A DNA stretch of 64,000 nucleotides from Salinimicrobium sp963739625 (GCA_963739625.1 CAVUAU010000011.1:186001-250000); one strand, 5' to 3'; positions 34,032-43,884 are shown, numbered from the stretch's first letter. The notes: generated from the sequence alone by a model not told the origin. Made by a program: numbers and translations.

Positions 34032-35243
34032 ATGTCTGTTCTAAGCGGCAAAAAAATACTTCTTGGCGTTACCGCCGGTATTGCCGCTTACAAAACAGCT
34101 TTCCTCGTCAGGTTGTTCATCAAGGCAGGAGCACAGGTTAAAGTCGTTATGACACCTGCCTCCAAAGAGTTTGTAACTCCGCTGACGCTTTCCACACTTT
34201 CCAAAAATGAGGTTTTTTCATCCTTTACAAGAGAAGAGGATGAGAACAACCTTTGGAACAATCACGTAGAGCTCGGGCTGTGGGCAGATTTGATGCTCAT
34301 TGCACCTGCCACCGCCAATACGCTCTCAAAAATGGCGACCGGCAACAGCGACAATTTTCTTTTGGCTACTTATCTTTCAGCCAAGTGTCCTGTTTATTTC
34401 GCACCGGCCATGGATCTTGACATGTACAAGCATCCATCCACCAGGACCAGCATTGACACGCTTATTTCCTTCGGAAATATTTTTATTCCGCCTACTTCAG
34501 GCGAACTGGCGAGCGGCCTTACCGGTGAAGGCAGAATGGCCGAACCAGAAGATATTGTTCAATTTATTGAAGATCATATAGCTGAAGCTTTGCCGCTTCG
34601 CGACAAAAAGATCCTCATTACTGCAGGGCCAACATACGAAGCTATTGATCCCGTGCGTTTTATAGGAAACCATTCCAGCGGAAAAATGGGTTATGAACTT
34701 GCAGCCGCAGCAAAAAGAGCAGGGGCAGAGGTAATTCTCATTTCGGGACCAACGCATTTGGAAAACCCCGATGCAGGTATAAAACTGATTCGGGTACAGT
34801 CGGCAAGTCAAATGTATGATGCGGTGATGGAGCATTTTCCAAATGTGGATGTAGCTATTGCGGCAGCAGCGGTTTCAGATTACCGGCCAAAAACAGTAGC
34901 CGATCAAAAGATCAAAAAAGCCAGTGAATCGCTGACGCTGGAGCTGGAGCGCAATCCTGATATTCTTGCGGGGATGGGAAGTAAAAAGCAAAAGCAGCTG
35001 CTGGTTGGATTTGCCTTGGAGACAGAGAATGAAGAGGAAAATGCGCTGGGGAAACTTGAAAGAAAGAATCTTGATTTGATTGTTCTCAATTCGCTGCAGG
35101 ATCCCGGTGCAGGATTTCAAACCGAGACCAATAAGGTAAAACTCCTTTTTAAGAGTGGCGAAAAGAAAGATTTCGGACTCAAATCAAAAAGAGAGGTTGC
35201 CGAAGATATTTTGGAAGAAATTAATGCCTTGCTAAATGAATAG
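34032..35243 (+). CDS. coaBC: bifunctional phosphopantothenoylcysteine decarboxylase / phosphopantothenate-cysteine ligase
   Basis: This 403-residue enzyme has two domains. The N-terminal flavin decarboxylase (CoaC) has GVTAGIAAYKTAFLVR, the LIAPATANTLSKMA nucleotide loop near 94-107 and PVYFAPAMDLDM near 122-133. The C-terminal ligase (CoaB) has LITAGPTYEAIDPVRFIGN near 196-214 with SSGKMGYELA, AAAAVSDYRP near 279-288 and the lysine stretch. It converts 4'-phosphopantothenate to 4'-phosphopantetheine. coaE, also in this window, completes the final step. It overlaps DUF4835 by 8 bases. Confidence 0.94.
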   Translation: MSVLSGKKILLGVTAGIAAYKTAFLVRLFIKAGAQVKVVMTPASKEFVTPLTLSTLSKNEVFSSFTREEDENNLWNNHVELGLWADLMLIAPATANTLSKMATGNSDNFLLATYLSAKCPVYFAPAMDLDMYKHPSTRTSIDTLISFGNIFIPPTSGELASGLTGEGRMAEPEDIVQFIEDHIAEALPLRDKKILITAGPTYEAIDPVRFIGNHSSGKMGYELAAAAKRAGAEVILISGPTHLENPDAGIKLIRVQSASQMYDAVMEHFPNVDVAIAAAAVSDYRPKTVADQKIKKASESLTLELERNPDILAGMGSKKQKQLLVGFALETENEEENALGKLERKNLDLIVLNSLQDPGAGFQTETNKVKLLFKSGEKKDFGLKSKREVAEDILEEINALLNE

Positions 35244-36126
35244 AGCTGTTCTTGTTGTAGTTTTTTTCCTGACGTGTCTCACGACAAAAGCCCAGGAACT
35301 CAATTGTCAGGTAGTGGTCAATGCTGAAAAGACCGGGCAGGCAAACACTCAGGTATTTAAAACACTGCAGAATTCGCTCACCGAATTCATTAACCAGACC
35401 CGCTGGACCAATAAAAACTTTGCACCCCAGGAGCGCATCAACTGCAGCATGTTTATCAACATAAATGATTACAGTTCCAATTCATTTTCTGGGACTATCC
35501 AGGTGCAGTCTTCGCGCCCGGTTTTTGGTTCAACTATGGTAAGCCCTGTATTCAACTTTAATGATCAACAGTTCGGTTTTCAGTATACAGAATACGAGCC
35601 TTTGCAGTACAATCCAACCGAATTTAAGTCAAACCTGATCTCTGTAGTGAGTTTCTACGTGTATACGATCCTGGGGCTTGATGCCGATACCTTCGAGGAA
35701 CAGGGCGGTACTGCCTATTACGAAAAAGCAAACCAGATCGTGAATGCCGCACAGCAGGGTGGCAACGTGGGCTGGACAGTCAATGACGGGAATAAATCCC
35801 GCTACAGGCTGAACAATGACCTGCTTTCAAATTCCTTTGCCGGATATAGAAAAGCGCTTTACGATTACCACCGGCAGGGTCTTGACCTCATGCATATGTC
35901 ACCGGCAGAAGGTAAAAAAGGCGTGGCAACCGCAATCCTGGATCTGGAAAAGATGAACGACCGCCGGCCCAACTCCTTACTCGTAAGAACATTCTTCGAT
36001 GCAAAGTCTGACGAAGTGGAGGAGATTTTTAGCGGCGGCCCGTCTGTGCAGATCAAAGAAATTGTTGACGCCCTCAATAACATGGCGCCTACTTTTTCTG
36101 AAAAGTGGGGAAACATCCGCTATTAA
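35236..36126 (+). CDS. DUF4835 family protein, exported
   Basis: This 296-residue protein has a signal peptide (MNRAVLVVVFFLTCLTTKAQ) and then ELNCQVVVNAEKTGQANTQVFKTLQ, RPVFGSTMVSPVFNF and a C-terminal VDALNNMAPTFSEKWGNI. DUF4835 proteins are Bacteroidota-specific, of unknown function, and regularly sit between coaBC and recN. Its start overlaps the coaBC end, indicating coupling. An envelope role is likely from the signal peptide. Confidence 0.82.
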   Translation: MNRAVLVVVFFLTCLTTKAQELNCQVVVNAEKTGQANTQVFKTLQNSLTEFINQTRWTNKNFAPQERINCSMFININDYSSNSFSGTIQVQSSRPVFGSTMVSPVFNFNDQQFGFQYTEYEPLQYNPTEFKSNLISVVSFYVYTILGLDADTFEEQGGTAYYEKANQIVNAAQQGGNVGWTVNDGNKSRYRLNNDLLSNSFAGYRKALYDYHRQGLDLMHMSPAEGKKGVATAILDLEKMNDRRPNSLLVRTFFDAKSDEVEEIFSGGPSVQIKEIVDALNNMAPTFSEKWGNIRY

Positions 36127-36233
36127 ATCAATTTCCGAAGAGCAGTTAACAAGGATCGAAAATGCATTTTTTGATGCTATTTGATCGTTGATAATTGTAA
36201 ATTGATTTTATCTTTATCAAAATTTTACTCCTC

Positions 36234-37886
36234 TTGTTAGCAACACTTTCTATAAAAAATTACGCCCTTATTGAAGACATTCAGATGCATCTTCAAAAAG
36301 GCTTCACCATCATCACCGGGGAAACCGGTGCCGGAAAATCGATCATGCTGGGTGCTCTTTCTCTTTTGCTGGGGAAAAGAGCCGACTTTAACGCAATGCG
36401 TGACCAGCAGAAGAAATGCGTGATCGAGGGAACTTTTAGCATAGCTTCTTATGATCTTGAAGCCTTTTTTGCTGCCGAAGGTCTCGATTATGAAGCGCAA
36501 ACCATTATAAGAAGGGAAATCCTGCCTTCGGGTAAATCACGGGCCTTCATTAATGACACCCCCGTAAACCTTTCTTCCCTACAGGCCCTTGGGGAGCGGC
36601 TGTTGGATATTCATAGTCAACATGAGACGCTTAGCCTGGGTGACAGGGAATACCAGTTTCTGGTCATTGATTCCCTTGCCAAAAATGAAGATAAACTGAA
36701 GTCTTACCGCAAGGCGCTGCACGACCTGAAAGATTTAGAAAGGCAGTTGCAGGAGCTAAAAGAGGAGCAGGCGCAGGCCTCAAAAGAATATGATTACAAC
36801 CTGTTTTTGTTGAATGAGTTACAACAGGCGAAGCTGGAAGAGGGAATGCAGGAGGAGCTCGAGGAGCGGTACGAGGAGTTGAGCAATGTGGAACAACTCA
36901 CAGAGCAGTTGGGCAGTGCCGTAAATTCCATCCAGCAGGAAGAGATTGGCGCAGCCGCAAGTTTGCGGGAGGCGAAGAATAACCTTCAAAAAATTTCGGG
37001 AATTTCATCTAATTACAATAACCTTTTTGAAAGGCTGCAAAGCGTAAACATCGAACTTGACGACATTGTCACCGAACTGGAATCTGCTTTGGATAAAGTT
37101 GAGGCCAACCCCGAGGAGCTGCAGCAGGTGAATGATAAACTTCAGCTGTTGTACAACCTTCAGAAGAAACACATGGCTTCCACGGTTTCAGAATTGATGG
37201 AGATAAGGGAAGAATTGTCAAGAAAGGTTTCGGTTTCAGAAAATGCCGATGAAGCAATTTCCGAAGTAGAAAAGAACATAGCTTCACAAAAGAAAGATCT
37301 ACGGGAAATAGCTTCTCAGCTGCACGAGTCGCGAAAAAAGGTAATTCCGAAGTTTATTAAAGAGATAGAAGACATTCTTCATGACCTGGGAATGCCTAAT
37401 GCCAGCTTAAAAATTGAGTTGGAGCCGCAAAAGGAATTCTATCCAAACGGCCATGATAAAATGTCCTGGCTGCTGGCCGCAAACAAAGGCGGCAGTTTTA
37501 ACGACATCAAAAAAGCTGCTTCGGGAGGGGAAATGTCCCGTATCATGCTTGCCGTAAAAAGCATCCTGGCCACATACAGCAATTTGCCAACCATTATTTT
37601 CGATGAGATAGACACGGGAGTTTCGGGAGATATCGCACAAAAAATGGCAGGAATCCTTCAAAAAATGGGAAATGTGATGCAGGTGATCGCCATTACTCAC
37701 CTTCCGCAGATCGCAGGAAAAGGGAACACCCACTTCAAGATCTACAAGGAAGATGCGGCCCACAGCACGATCACGAATATCAAAAAACTGGAAGGTGACG
37801 CGCGAATTGAAGAACTGGCCATGATGCTGGGAGGGAAGAACATCAGCGAGTCGGCTGTGGCACACGCAAAAGCGCTGCTCAATTAA
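36234..37886 (+). CDS. recN: DNA repair protein RecN
   Basis: This 550-residue SMC-like ATPase has Walker A GETGAGKSIMLG (about 30-41) and the LFDIHSQHE-like LDIHSQHETL near 122-131. Long coiled coils follow (about 160-385), with the signature SGGEMSRIMLAVK near 428-440, Walker B TIIFDEIDTGVSG near 451-463 and ITHLPQIA near 481-488. It senses DNA double-strand breaks and works with RecA. The start is TTG at 36234 (LATLSIKNYALIED), the only start leaving the family N-terminus intact. Confidence 0.94.
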   Translation: MLATLSIKNYALIEDIQMHLQKGFTIITGETGAGKSIMLGALSLLLGKRADFNAMRDQQKKCVIEGTFSIASYDLEAFFAAEGLDYEAQTIIRREILPSGKSRAFINDTPVNLSSLQALGERLLDIHSQHETLSLGDREYQFLVIDSLAKNEDKLKSYRKALHDLKDLERQLQELKEEQAQASKEYDYNLFLLNELQQAKLEEGMQEELEERYEELSNVEQLTEQLGSAVNSIQQEEIGAAASLREAKNNLQKISGISSNYNNLFERLQSVNIELDDIVTELESALDKVEANPEELQQVNDKLQLLYNLQKKHMASTVSELMEIREELSRKVSVSENADEAISEVEKNIASQKKDLREIASQLHESRKKVIPKFIKEIEDILHDLGMPNASLKIELEPQKEFYPNGHDKMSWLLAANKGGSFNDIKKAASGGEMSRIMLAVKSILATYSNLPTIIFDEIDTGVSGDIAQKMAGILQKMGNVMQVIAITHLPQIAGKGNTHFKIYKEDAAHSTITNIKKLEGDARIEELAMMLGGKNISESAVAHAKALLN

Positions 37887-37936
37887 AAAGATGTTTCTTA
37901 TATTTACACGCTTAACACAAACCAAAAAAATAGACC

Positions 37937-38764
37937 ATGTCATATAATCTACTTAAAGGAAAAAAAGGGATCATCTTTGGTGCCCTGGATGAAAATTCCA
38001 TCGCCTGGAAAACAGCTCAGCGCGTACACGAAGAGGGAGGGCAGTTTGTCCTTACCAATGCGCCCATCGCGATGAGAATGGGAAATATTAAAGAACTTGC
38101 CGAAAAGACAAATTCTGAGATCATTCCTGCCGATGCCACCAGCGTAGAAGACCTTGACAACCTGGTAGAAAAAGCCATGGAGATCCTTGGCGGCAAACTT
38201 GATTTTGTGCTGCATTCAATTGGAATGTCTGTGAACGTGAGAAAAGGAAATCACTATACAGATATGAATTACGATTACACCGCCAAAGGCTGGGACGTGT
38301 CTGCGGTTTCTTTCCACAAGACCATGCAAAGCCTTTATAAAAAGGACGCGATGAACGAATGGGGAAGCATTATGGCGCTTTCTTACATCGCCGCTCAAAA
38401 AGTATTTCCAGATTACAACGACATGGCCGATAACAAGGCATATCTCGAATCAATCGCCCGCAGCTTTGGATATTTCTTCGGAAAAGAAAAAAATGTGCGT
38501 GTAAATACCATTTCTCAGTCTCCAACCCCAACAACTGCGGGTACAGGAGTGAAAGGCTTTGACGGCTTTATCGCTTATGCAGATGAAATGTCGCCACTTG
38601 GAAACGCTACGGGAATGGATTGTGCCAATTATATCATCACCCTTTTCTCTGATCTTACAAAACGTGTAACGCTACAAAACCTCTATAATGATGGTGGTTT
38701 CTCCAACATGGGAGTAAGCCAGCAGGTGATGGAAGCATTCATTAGCGGGAAGGAAAAAGAGTAG
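37937..38764 (+). CDS. fabI: enoyl-[acyl-carrier-protein] reductase (FabI type)
   Basis: This 275-residue SDR-fold enzyme has the nucleotide-binding start GKKGIIFGALDENSIAWKTAQ (positions about 8-28), VLHSIGMS near 92-99 and SYIAAQKVFPDYNDMADNKAYLESIARSFGYFFG. The tail NVRVNTISQSPTPTTAGTGVKGF is typical of Bacteroidota FabI. It reduces trans-2-enoyl-ACP with NAD(P)H, the last step of each fatty-acid elongation cycle. A strong terminator follows. Confidence 0.92.
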   Translation: MSYNLLKGKKGIIFGALDENSIAWKTAQRVHEEGGQFVLTNAPIAMRMGNIKELAEKTNSEIIPADATSVEDLDNLVEKAMEILGGKLDFVLHSIGMSVNVRKGNHYTDMNYDYTAKGWDVSAVSFHKTMQSLYKKDAMNEWGSIMALSYIAAQKVFPDYNDMADNKAYLESIARSFGYFFGKEKNVRVNTISQSPTPTTAGTGVKGFDGFIAYADEMSPLGNATGMDCANYIITLFSDLTKRVTLQNLYNDGGFSNMGVSQQVMEAFISGKEKE

Positions 38765-38787
38765 GCTAGTTCAAATCTATATATTTG

Positions 38788-38829
38788 AAGGGGTTTCAAA
38801 AATGACATTTTTGGAGCCCCTTTTTTTGC
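38788..38829 (+). terminator. rho-independent terminator after fabI
   Basis: A long 17-bp stem (AAGGGGTTTCAAAAATG with CATTTTTGGAGCCCCTT, two G-T pairs) has a one-base central A, so the hairpin opens at its tip. A run of T follows. It contains the palindrome AAAAATGACATTTTT seen elsewhere in the window. Confidence 0.8.
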
Positions 38830-38863
38830 GGCTTTTGCTGAAGAACTTTAATACATTTGTGAA

Positions 38864-39904
38864 ATGCACATCAGCTATTCCTTTATAGTTCCCGTTTTCA
38901 ACAGGCCCGGCGAGATCAAAGAATTGCTTCGCAGTATGCGGGAGCTTAGATTTGACAGAGCCTTTGAAGTCGTTATAGTGGAAGATGGCTCTACTTTGTC
39001 ATCGAAGGAGGTAATCGCAGATTTTGCTGAAGACCTGCAGATAAGTTATTACCAAAAGCCGAATTCGGGACCGGGCGATTCACGCAACTTCGGAATGCGA
39101 AAAGCAAAGGGCGATTATTTCCTCATTTTAGACTCTGATGTTTTGCTGCCTACCAACTATTTAGCTGAAGTCGATAAGGAGCTGCAGAAAAATTTCACTC
39201 ATTGTTTTGGTGGGCCCGATGCTGCACATGTAGGTTTTACGGCGGTTCAAAAAGCGATCAATTACGCCATGACCTCGTTTCTTACTACCGGTGGAATTCG
39301 GGGTGGCAAAAAAAGTCTGGGGAAATTTCAGCCGCGCAGCTTCAACATGGGACTTTCAAAAAAGGCTTTTGAGGAATCGGGTGGGTTTGGCAGGATCCAT
39401 CCCGGCGAGGATCCAGATCTTGCACTCAGGCTGCAAAAATGCGGTTTTGAGACCAGGTTATTTCCGGAGGCTTTCGTATACCACAAGCGCCGCATCGACT
39501 GGAAAAAGTTCTATCAACAGGTGAACAAATTTGGGCTGGTAAGACCTATTTTAAACAGCTGGCACCCGGCTTCGGCAAAGATCACTTTCTGGTTTCCGAC
39601 TCTTTTTACCTTCGGCTTTATGCTGGCGCTGCTGTTGCTCCTGTTCGGTTTTCCGTGGTTGCTGTATGCCTACGCCGGCTATATTCTGGTGCTTTTCCTG
39701 CATTCGCTGCTGCTGAATAAAAGCCTTAAGATCGCGATTTTCTCGGTTTGGGCGGCGCTCGTGCAATTTGTGGGCTACGGGCTTGGTTTCTGCAGGGCAA
39801 CCTGCTATATTAGGTTTTTGAAAGAGGATCCAAAAAAGCGGTTTCCGAAGCTATTTTTTAAACATGCTCAAGCGAATCAAAACAGTCAGCAAACCCCGGT
39901 TTAA
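38864..39904 (+). CDS. glycosyltransferase family 2, membrane-associated
   Basis: This 346-residue enzyme has an N-terminal GT-A domain: SFIVPVFNRPGEIKELL, VIVEDGSTLSSKEV and GPGDSRNFGMRKAKGDYFLILDSDVLLP (positions about 67-94; DSDV is the metal site). The acceptor motif is GGFGRIHPGEDPDLALRL near 172-189. After about residue 240 come three or four hydrophobic segments. It probably adds a sugar to a lipid or cell-surface glycan. It overlaps ybbR by 41 bases, as a tightly packed unit with ybbR and coaE. Confidence 0.83.
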   Translation: MHISYSFIVPVFNRPGEIKELLRSMRELRFDRAFEVVIVEDGSTLSSKEVIADFAEDLQISYYQKPNSGPGDSRNFGMRKAKGDYFLILDSDVLLPTNYLAEVDKELQKNFTHCFGGPDAAHVGFTAVQKAINYAMTSFLTTGGIRGGKKSLGKFQPRSFNMGLSKKAFEESGGFGRIHPGEDPDLALRLQKCGFETRLFPEAFVYHKRRIDWKKFYQQVNKFGLVRPILNSWHPASAKITFWFPTLFTFGFMLALLLLLFGFPWLLYAYAGYILVLFLHSLLLNKSLKIAIFSVWAALVQFVGYGLGFCRATCYIRFLKEDPKKRFPKLFFKHAQANQNSQQTPV

Positions 39905-40823
39905 ACGCAGCAATCTCAATTCATTCCTGTTTTTTCTGTTCTTTGCGGTGATCATCTGGATCTTTGTGCAGTTCTCAAAGCAGTACAACGAGATCATCAA
40001 TATTCCCGTGCAGTATGTAAACGTGCCGCCAGATAAACTCATCACAGATGACAACCCGAAGAACCTGAAGCTGCGTATGGAAGAGAACGGTTTCAGGATC
40101 GCGTGGAAATCCCTTTTTCCGCCCACTTTGAACATTGATCTTGACAAGACGGTGCTGTCAAACGGAAAGTTGCTTTACGTCATTGATGACCACCGCAGCG
40201 ACATCATTTCCCAGCTGAATATCGATTTTGAGGATAACAGGTTTGTCAAAGACGTACTGGCGATAAACTTTCAGCAGAAGGCAGAGCGCAAGTTGCCTGT
40301 GAGGTCTAAAATAGAGGTGGAGTATGCTGCGGGTTATTCTGCTTCCGAAGAAATTCGGCTCCAACCCGATTCGGTGAAGGTAAGTGGTCCTGATGAATTG
40401 CTTGACACCATTACATCACTGCAAACGGTACCACTAAAGCTGAAGAAGGTCAAAAGTAACATTTCTGGAACTATTGCCATAGACACGACGAATTACAAGG
40501 GACTTACTTTGTATACAGAACGGGTGAAATATACGGCAGCGGTGGAGAAGTTTACCGAAGGCAGTGTGACTGTGCCCATCGAGTTGATCAATGCGCCCGA
40601 AGGAATGGACGTGGTGATCTTTCCAAAGGAAACTGTGCTGTTCTACCAGGTCAACCTGAATGATTACAGCAAGATCACAGCATCTGACTTCAGGGTCGTG
40701 GCAGATTTCGCCGAAGTAAGGGAGAACCAAAACTTCCTGATTGCCAGCATTATCAAACAGCCTGCCTTTACTACTAATTTAAGGCTGAACGAAAAGAAAA
40801 TTCAGTTTATCATCAAGAAATGA
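39864..40823 (+). CDS. YbbR-domain (CdaR-like) membrane-anchored protein
   Basis: This 319-residue protein has a basic N-terminus, one membrane span (NSFLFFLFFAVIIWIFVQF; about 20-38) and an extracytoplasmic part made of YbbR-like beta repeats (KLPVRSKIEVEYAAGYSASEEIRLQPDSVKVSGP, positions about 142-175; TVPIELINAPEGMDVVIFP near 236). In Firmicutes, CdaR-type YbbR proteins regulate diadenylate cyclase CdaA. No cdaA is in this window, so only the domain is certain. It overlaps the preceding glycosyltransferase and ends in the coaE start. Confidence 0.8.
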   Translation: MLKRIKTVSKPRFKRSNLNSFLFFLFFAVIIWIFVQFSKQYNEIINIPVQYVNVPPDKLITDDNPKNLKLRMEENGFRIAWKSLFPPTLNIDLDKTVLSNGKLLYVIDDHRSDIISQLNIDFEDNRFVKDVLAINFQQKAERKLPVRSKIEVEYAAGYSASEEIRLQPDSVKVSGPDELLDTITSLQTVPLKLKKVKSNISGTIAIDTTNYKGLTLYTERVKYTAAVEKFTEGSVTVPIELINAPEGMDVVIFPKETVLFYQVNLNDYSKITASDFRVVADFAEVRENQNFLIASIIKQPAFTTNLRLNEKKIQFIIKK

Positions 40824-41404
40824 AAGTACTGGGGCTCACCGGCGGAATAGGCAGCGGAAAAACAACAGTTGCAGGATTTTTCAAGGAGCTAGGGATACCG
40901 GTCTATATCGCAGATGAGGAGGCAAAGATCCTTATGAATGCCGACCCGCAGGTAAGAGCCGCAATAATTGCCCTTTTTGGAGAGAAAGCGTACAAAGGCG
41001 ACCTGCTCAACCGGAAATGGATCGCTTCAATTGTTTTTAAAGACAGGGAAAAGCTGGAGATGCTCAACGCTATTGTACATCCCGCCGTGGCAGCTCATTT
41101 TGAACAATGGAAGCTGGAGCAAACCGCAGCCTATGTAGTCTATGAAGCCGCAATCCTTTTTGAAAAGGGCGGATATAAAAAATGCAATTACAATTTATTG
41201 ATCACTGCACCAAAGGAGATAAAAATTTCCCGACTGCAGCAGCGTGATCATTCTTCAATCGAGGAGGTCGAGGCCCGCATGAGCAACCAGTGGCCTGATG
41301 CGAAAAAGGCCGAACTTGCCGATTTTGTTATTGAAAATATCGATCTTTCAAAGACCCGAGAAGAGGTGCTTAGCATTCACGAAAAAATGCTTAAGAGCGC
41401 GTAA
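40820..41404 (+). CDS. coaE: dephospho-CoA kinase
   Basis: This 194-residue P-loop kinase has Walker A GLTGGIGSGKTT (about 5-16), a DxD-like VYIADEEAKILM, NAIVHPAVAAHFE near 78-90 and the lid IKISRLQQRDHSSIEEVEARMSNQW (positions about 134-158). It phosphorylates the 3'-hydroxyl of dephospho-CoA, the last step of CoA synthesis, complementing coaBC in the same window. It overlaps ybbR by 4 bases. Confidence 0.94.
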   Translation: MKVLGLTGGIGSGKTTVAGFFKELGIPVYIADEEAKILMNADPQVRAAIIALFGEKAYKGDLLNRKWIASIVFKDREKLEMLNAIVHPAVAAHFEQWKLEQTAAYVVYEAAILFEKGGYKKCNYNLLITAPKEIKISRLQQRDHSSIEEVEARMSNQWPDAKKAELADFVIENIDLSKTREEVLSIHEKMLKSA

Positions 41405-41477
41405 AATAAGGGGTTCGTAATGTTAACTTTTGGTTAAATGCCTATTTGAGTAAATGTTAAAATCATACTTTTGAGAT

Positions 41478-43049
41478 ATGAACAAAAAGATATTTTTTCT
41501 TTTGGTGGTTCTCATGAGTCTCTCATTAATAGGAATAATATTTGTTCAGGGATTTTGGATCAAGAATACGGTTGAGAGCAAGGAAGAGCAGTTTTCTTTC
41601 AATGCCAAACAAATATTGCGAAGAGTAGCAAATGAAGTTGAGAATAACGAGTTGGAAAACTACTACTTCGCTATGCAGGATTTGGTAGACAGTCTGGGAG
41701 TACAACCTGACCAGTCTATCATAAATGAGATTTTTCAGGTACAGCGGGATCAACAATCCAATGAGATCTATGTTTTTTCGCAGGGAATACTGGAAGAAGA
41801 TTATAAGCTGTCAACCGCTTTTTTGGATGCTTCTATTGATACTATTCACTTTAGGAAATTGATAAACAAAAAGGTATCCAAACTGGTCAAGAACGACAGC
41901 CTGAACGAAAATTCGCTTTCCACCCCCAACAGGATCAACCGCATCTTCAGGATGAAAGATGTGGAGAAAGAATTTATTCGTTCTACAGTGAGTGAGTATA
42001 CGAGCAAATTGCCCATACATAAAAGAGTATCGAAACAATACCTTGAAGATCTCATTGGAAGTGAGTTAAAGAACAGGGGGTTAAATACTTCTTTTGAGTA
42101 TGGAATATATGGAAATGGCCTGGCTACCAAGGTGCGCTCAGATGATTTTGAGCTTAATGCCAAGACCACCTATCGGGTTCCGCTTTTTGCTAATGGAGAT
42201 AACATCAATAACTATCAGCTATTCGTGAATTTCACAGAGAAAAAACAAGTGGTACTGTCATCCATAACCCTTATGGCTGCGCTGTCCATTATTTTTACAC
42301 TCATTATTGTGATCGCCTATTCCAGCGCACTTTCACAGTTGATAAGGCAACGACAGATCTCTGAGATCAAGACAGATTTCATCAATAACATGACCCACGA
42401 GTTTAAGACTCCAATCGCTACAATTAATCTTGCTTTGGATGCCATTCGCAATCCAAAAGTGATGAACGACCCCGAGAAGGTGGCGCACTATCACCGTATG
42501 ATAAGAGATGAGAATAAGCGGATGCATGCACAGGTGGAGAATGTATTGAGAATTTCCCGCCTTGAAAAAAATGAACTGGATCTAAAGAAAGAACGGTTGG
42601 ATCTGCATGAGCTCATCGAGGAAGCAGTAACTCATATTGAGCTTATTGTTGAAGATAGATCAGGGTACGTGATGACACATTTTGGAGCGCTTAAATCTTC
42701 GATCCTGGCCAACTCCACCCACTTTACCAATGTCATCGTAAATATTCTGGACAACGCGGTAAAGTATTCTCCAGATGCACCTAAAATAGATATTTACACA
42801 GAAAACGTAAAAAATTATATCGTGATGAAAATAAGAGACCAGGGAAGTGGCATGAGCCGTCCCGTCCAAAAGAAGGTCTTTGAAAAATTTTATCGTGAAC
42901 ATACAGGCGATATCCACAACGTGAAAGGTCACGGGCTTGGACTGGCCTATGTTAAACGAATCCTTGATGACCACCACGGCTCGATTAGCGTGGAAAGTGA
43001 AAAAGGAAAAGGAAGTACATTTATAATCAAACTACCACTAATATCTTAA
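41478..43049 (+). CDS. two-component sensor histidine kinase
   Basis: This 523-residue membrane kinase has two membrane spans (about 5-27 and 256-281) enclosing a 230-residue periplasmic sensor region that I do not recognise. The H-box ISEIKTDFINNMTHEFKTPIA (positions about 296-316, His of MTHEFKTP) is followed by the N-box VNILDNAVKYS near 419-429, G1 RDQGSGM near 455 and G2 VKGHGLGLAYVKRIL near 476-490. It phosphorylates the response regulator two bases downstream. TACTTTTG at 41466-41473 with TTTG 17 bases upstream is promoter-like but almost touches the ATG. Confidence 0.92.
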   Translation: MNKKIFFLLVVLMSLSLIGIIFVQGFWIKNTVESKEEQFSFNAKQILRRVANEVENNELENYYFAMQDLVDSLGVQPDQSIINEIFQVQRDQQSNEIYVFSQGILEEDYKLSTAFLDASIDTIHFRKLINKKVSKLVKNDSLNENSLSTPNRINRIFRMKDVEKEFIRSTVSEYTSKLPIHKRVSKQYLEDLIGSELKNRGLNTSFEYGIYGNGLATKVRSDDFELNAKTTYRVPLFANGDNINNYQLFVNFTEKKQVVLSSITLMAALSIIFTLIIVIAYSSALSQLIRQRQISEIKTDFINNMTHEFKTPIATINLALDAIRNPKVMNDPEKVAHYHRMIRDENKRMHAQVENVLRISRLEKNELDLKKERLDLHELIEEAVTHIELIVEDRSGYVMTHFGALKSSILANSTHFTNVIVNILDNAVKYSPDAPKIDIYTENVKNYIVMKIRDQGSGMSRPVQKKVFEKFYREHTGDIHNVKGHGLGLAYVKRILDDHHGSISVESEKGKGSTFIIKLPLIS

Positions 43050-43051
43050 TT

Positions 43052-43774
43052 ATGGAAACTGAAAATAAAAAGATTTTACTTGTTGAAGACGATCCAAACT
43101 TTGGAACCGTACTTAAAGATTACCTTGCGATGAATGACTATGAGGTCACTCACGCCAAAAATGGAATGGAAGGATTTGAAAAGTTCAAAAAAGATGATTT
43201 TGATCTCTGTATCCTTGATGTGATGATGCCTTACAAAGACGGGTTTACCCTCGCCAAAGAAATAAGGGAGAAGAATGAGGAAATTCCAATTATCTTCCTG
43301 ACCGCAAAAGCGATGAAAGAAGATGTTTTAAAAGGCTACAAAGTAGGGGCAGATGACTACCTGAACAAGCCTTTTGACAGCGAAGTGCTCCTTATGAAGA
43401 TCAAGGCGATAATGCAGCGCAAAGCTACCGATAGCGTGGCTGACAGTAAGCAATTTGAGTTCCAGATTGGAGATTTCCACCTGAATTCAAAACTAAGGTT
43501 CCTAACTTTTAGAGATGAGGAGCCAACAAAACTATCTCCAAAAGAGAACGAATTATTGCGACTTTTGGCACTTCATGAAAATGATTTGATGCCAAGAGAA
43601 CTGGCATTGACAAAGATCTGGAGAGATGACAACTATTTTACTTCACGAAGTATGGATGTCTACATCGCCAAACTAAGAAAATACCTGAAAAAAGACGAAA
43701 ACGTCGAGATCCTGAACATTCACGGGGAAGGTTTTAGACTTGTGATCAGGAACAAAGAAGAAGCTCAAAGCTAG
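43052..43774 (+). CDS. OmpR-family response regulator
   Basis: This 240-residue protein has a receiver domain with KILLVEDDPNFGTVL (acidic pocket near 13-14), CILDVMMPYKDGF near 52-64 (phospho-acceptor Asp) and FLTAKAMKEDVLKGYKVGADDYLNKPF (positions about 83-109; Lys of NKPF). A C-terminal winged helix follows, with KLSPKENELLRLL near 168, SRSMDVYIAKLRKYL near 206 and IHGEGFRLV. It is paired with the preceding kinase. The pair resembles the RprX/RprY-type systems of Bacteroidota, but its signal is unknown. A hairpin terminator candidate follows. Confidence 0.93.
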   Translation: METENKKILLVEDDPNFGTVLKDYLAMNDYEVTHAKNGMEGFEKFKKDDFDLCILDVMMPYKDGFTLAKEIREKNEEIPIIFLTAKAMKEDVLKGYKVGADDYLNKPFDSEVLLMKIKAIMQRKATDSVADSKQFEFQIGDFHLNSKLRFLTFRDEEPTKLSPKENELLRLLALHENDLMPRELALTKIWRDDNYFTSRSMDVYIAKLRKYLKKDENVEILNIHGEGFRLVIRNKEEAQS

Positions 43775-43796
43775 CATACATTTTTCAGTTTCTATC

Positions 43797-43836
43797 GAGG
43801 CATTATTACGAATCGGCCGGTTCGTGATAATGCTTT
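43797..43836 (+). terminator. candidate terminator after the response regulator
   Basis: A 13-bp stem, GCATTATTACGAA with TTCGTGATAATGC (43800-43812 and 43821-43833, one G-T pair), has the loop TCGGCCGG. It is followed by TTTGTATTTG, T-rich but not a pure run. It lies about 25 bases after the stop. Confidence 0.5.
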
Positions 43837-43884
43837 GTATTTGTATGTTAACAATATCTTTTCAGGAGCTTCGTTTACAAATCT

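Noticed and set aside
41466..41478. Confident promoter for the sensor kinase
   Set aside because: TACTTTTG with TTTG 17 bases upstream fits the pattern, but the box nearly touches the ATG, so it would give almost no leader. It is mentioned only within the gene entry.
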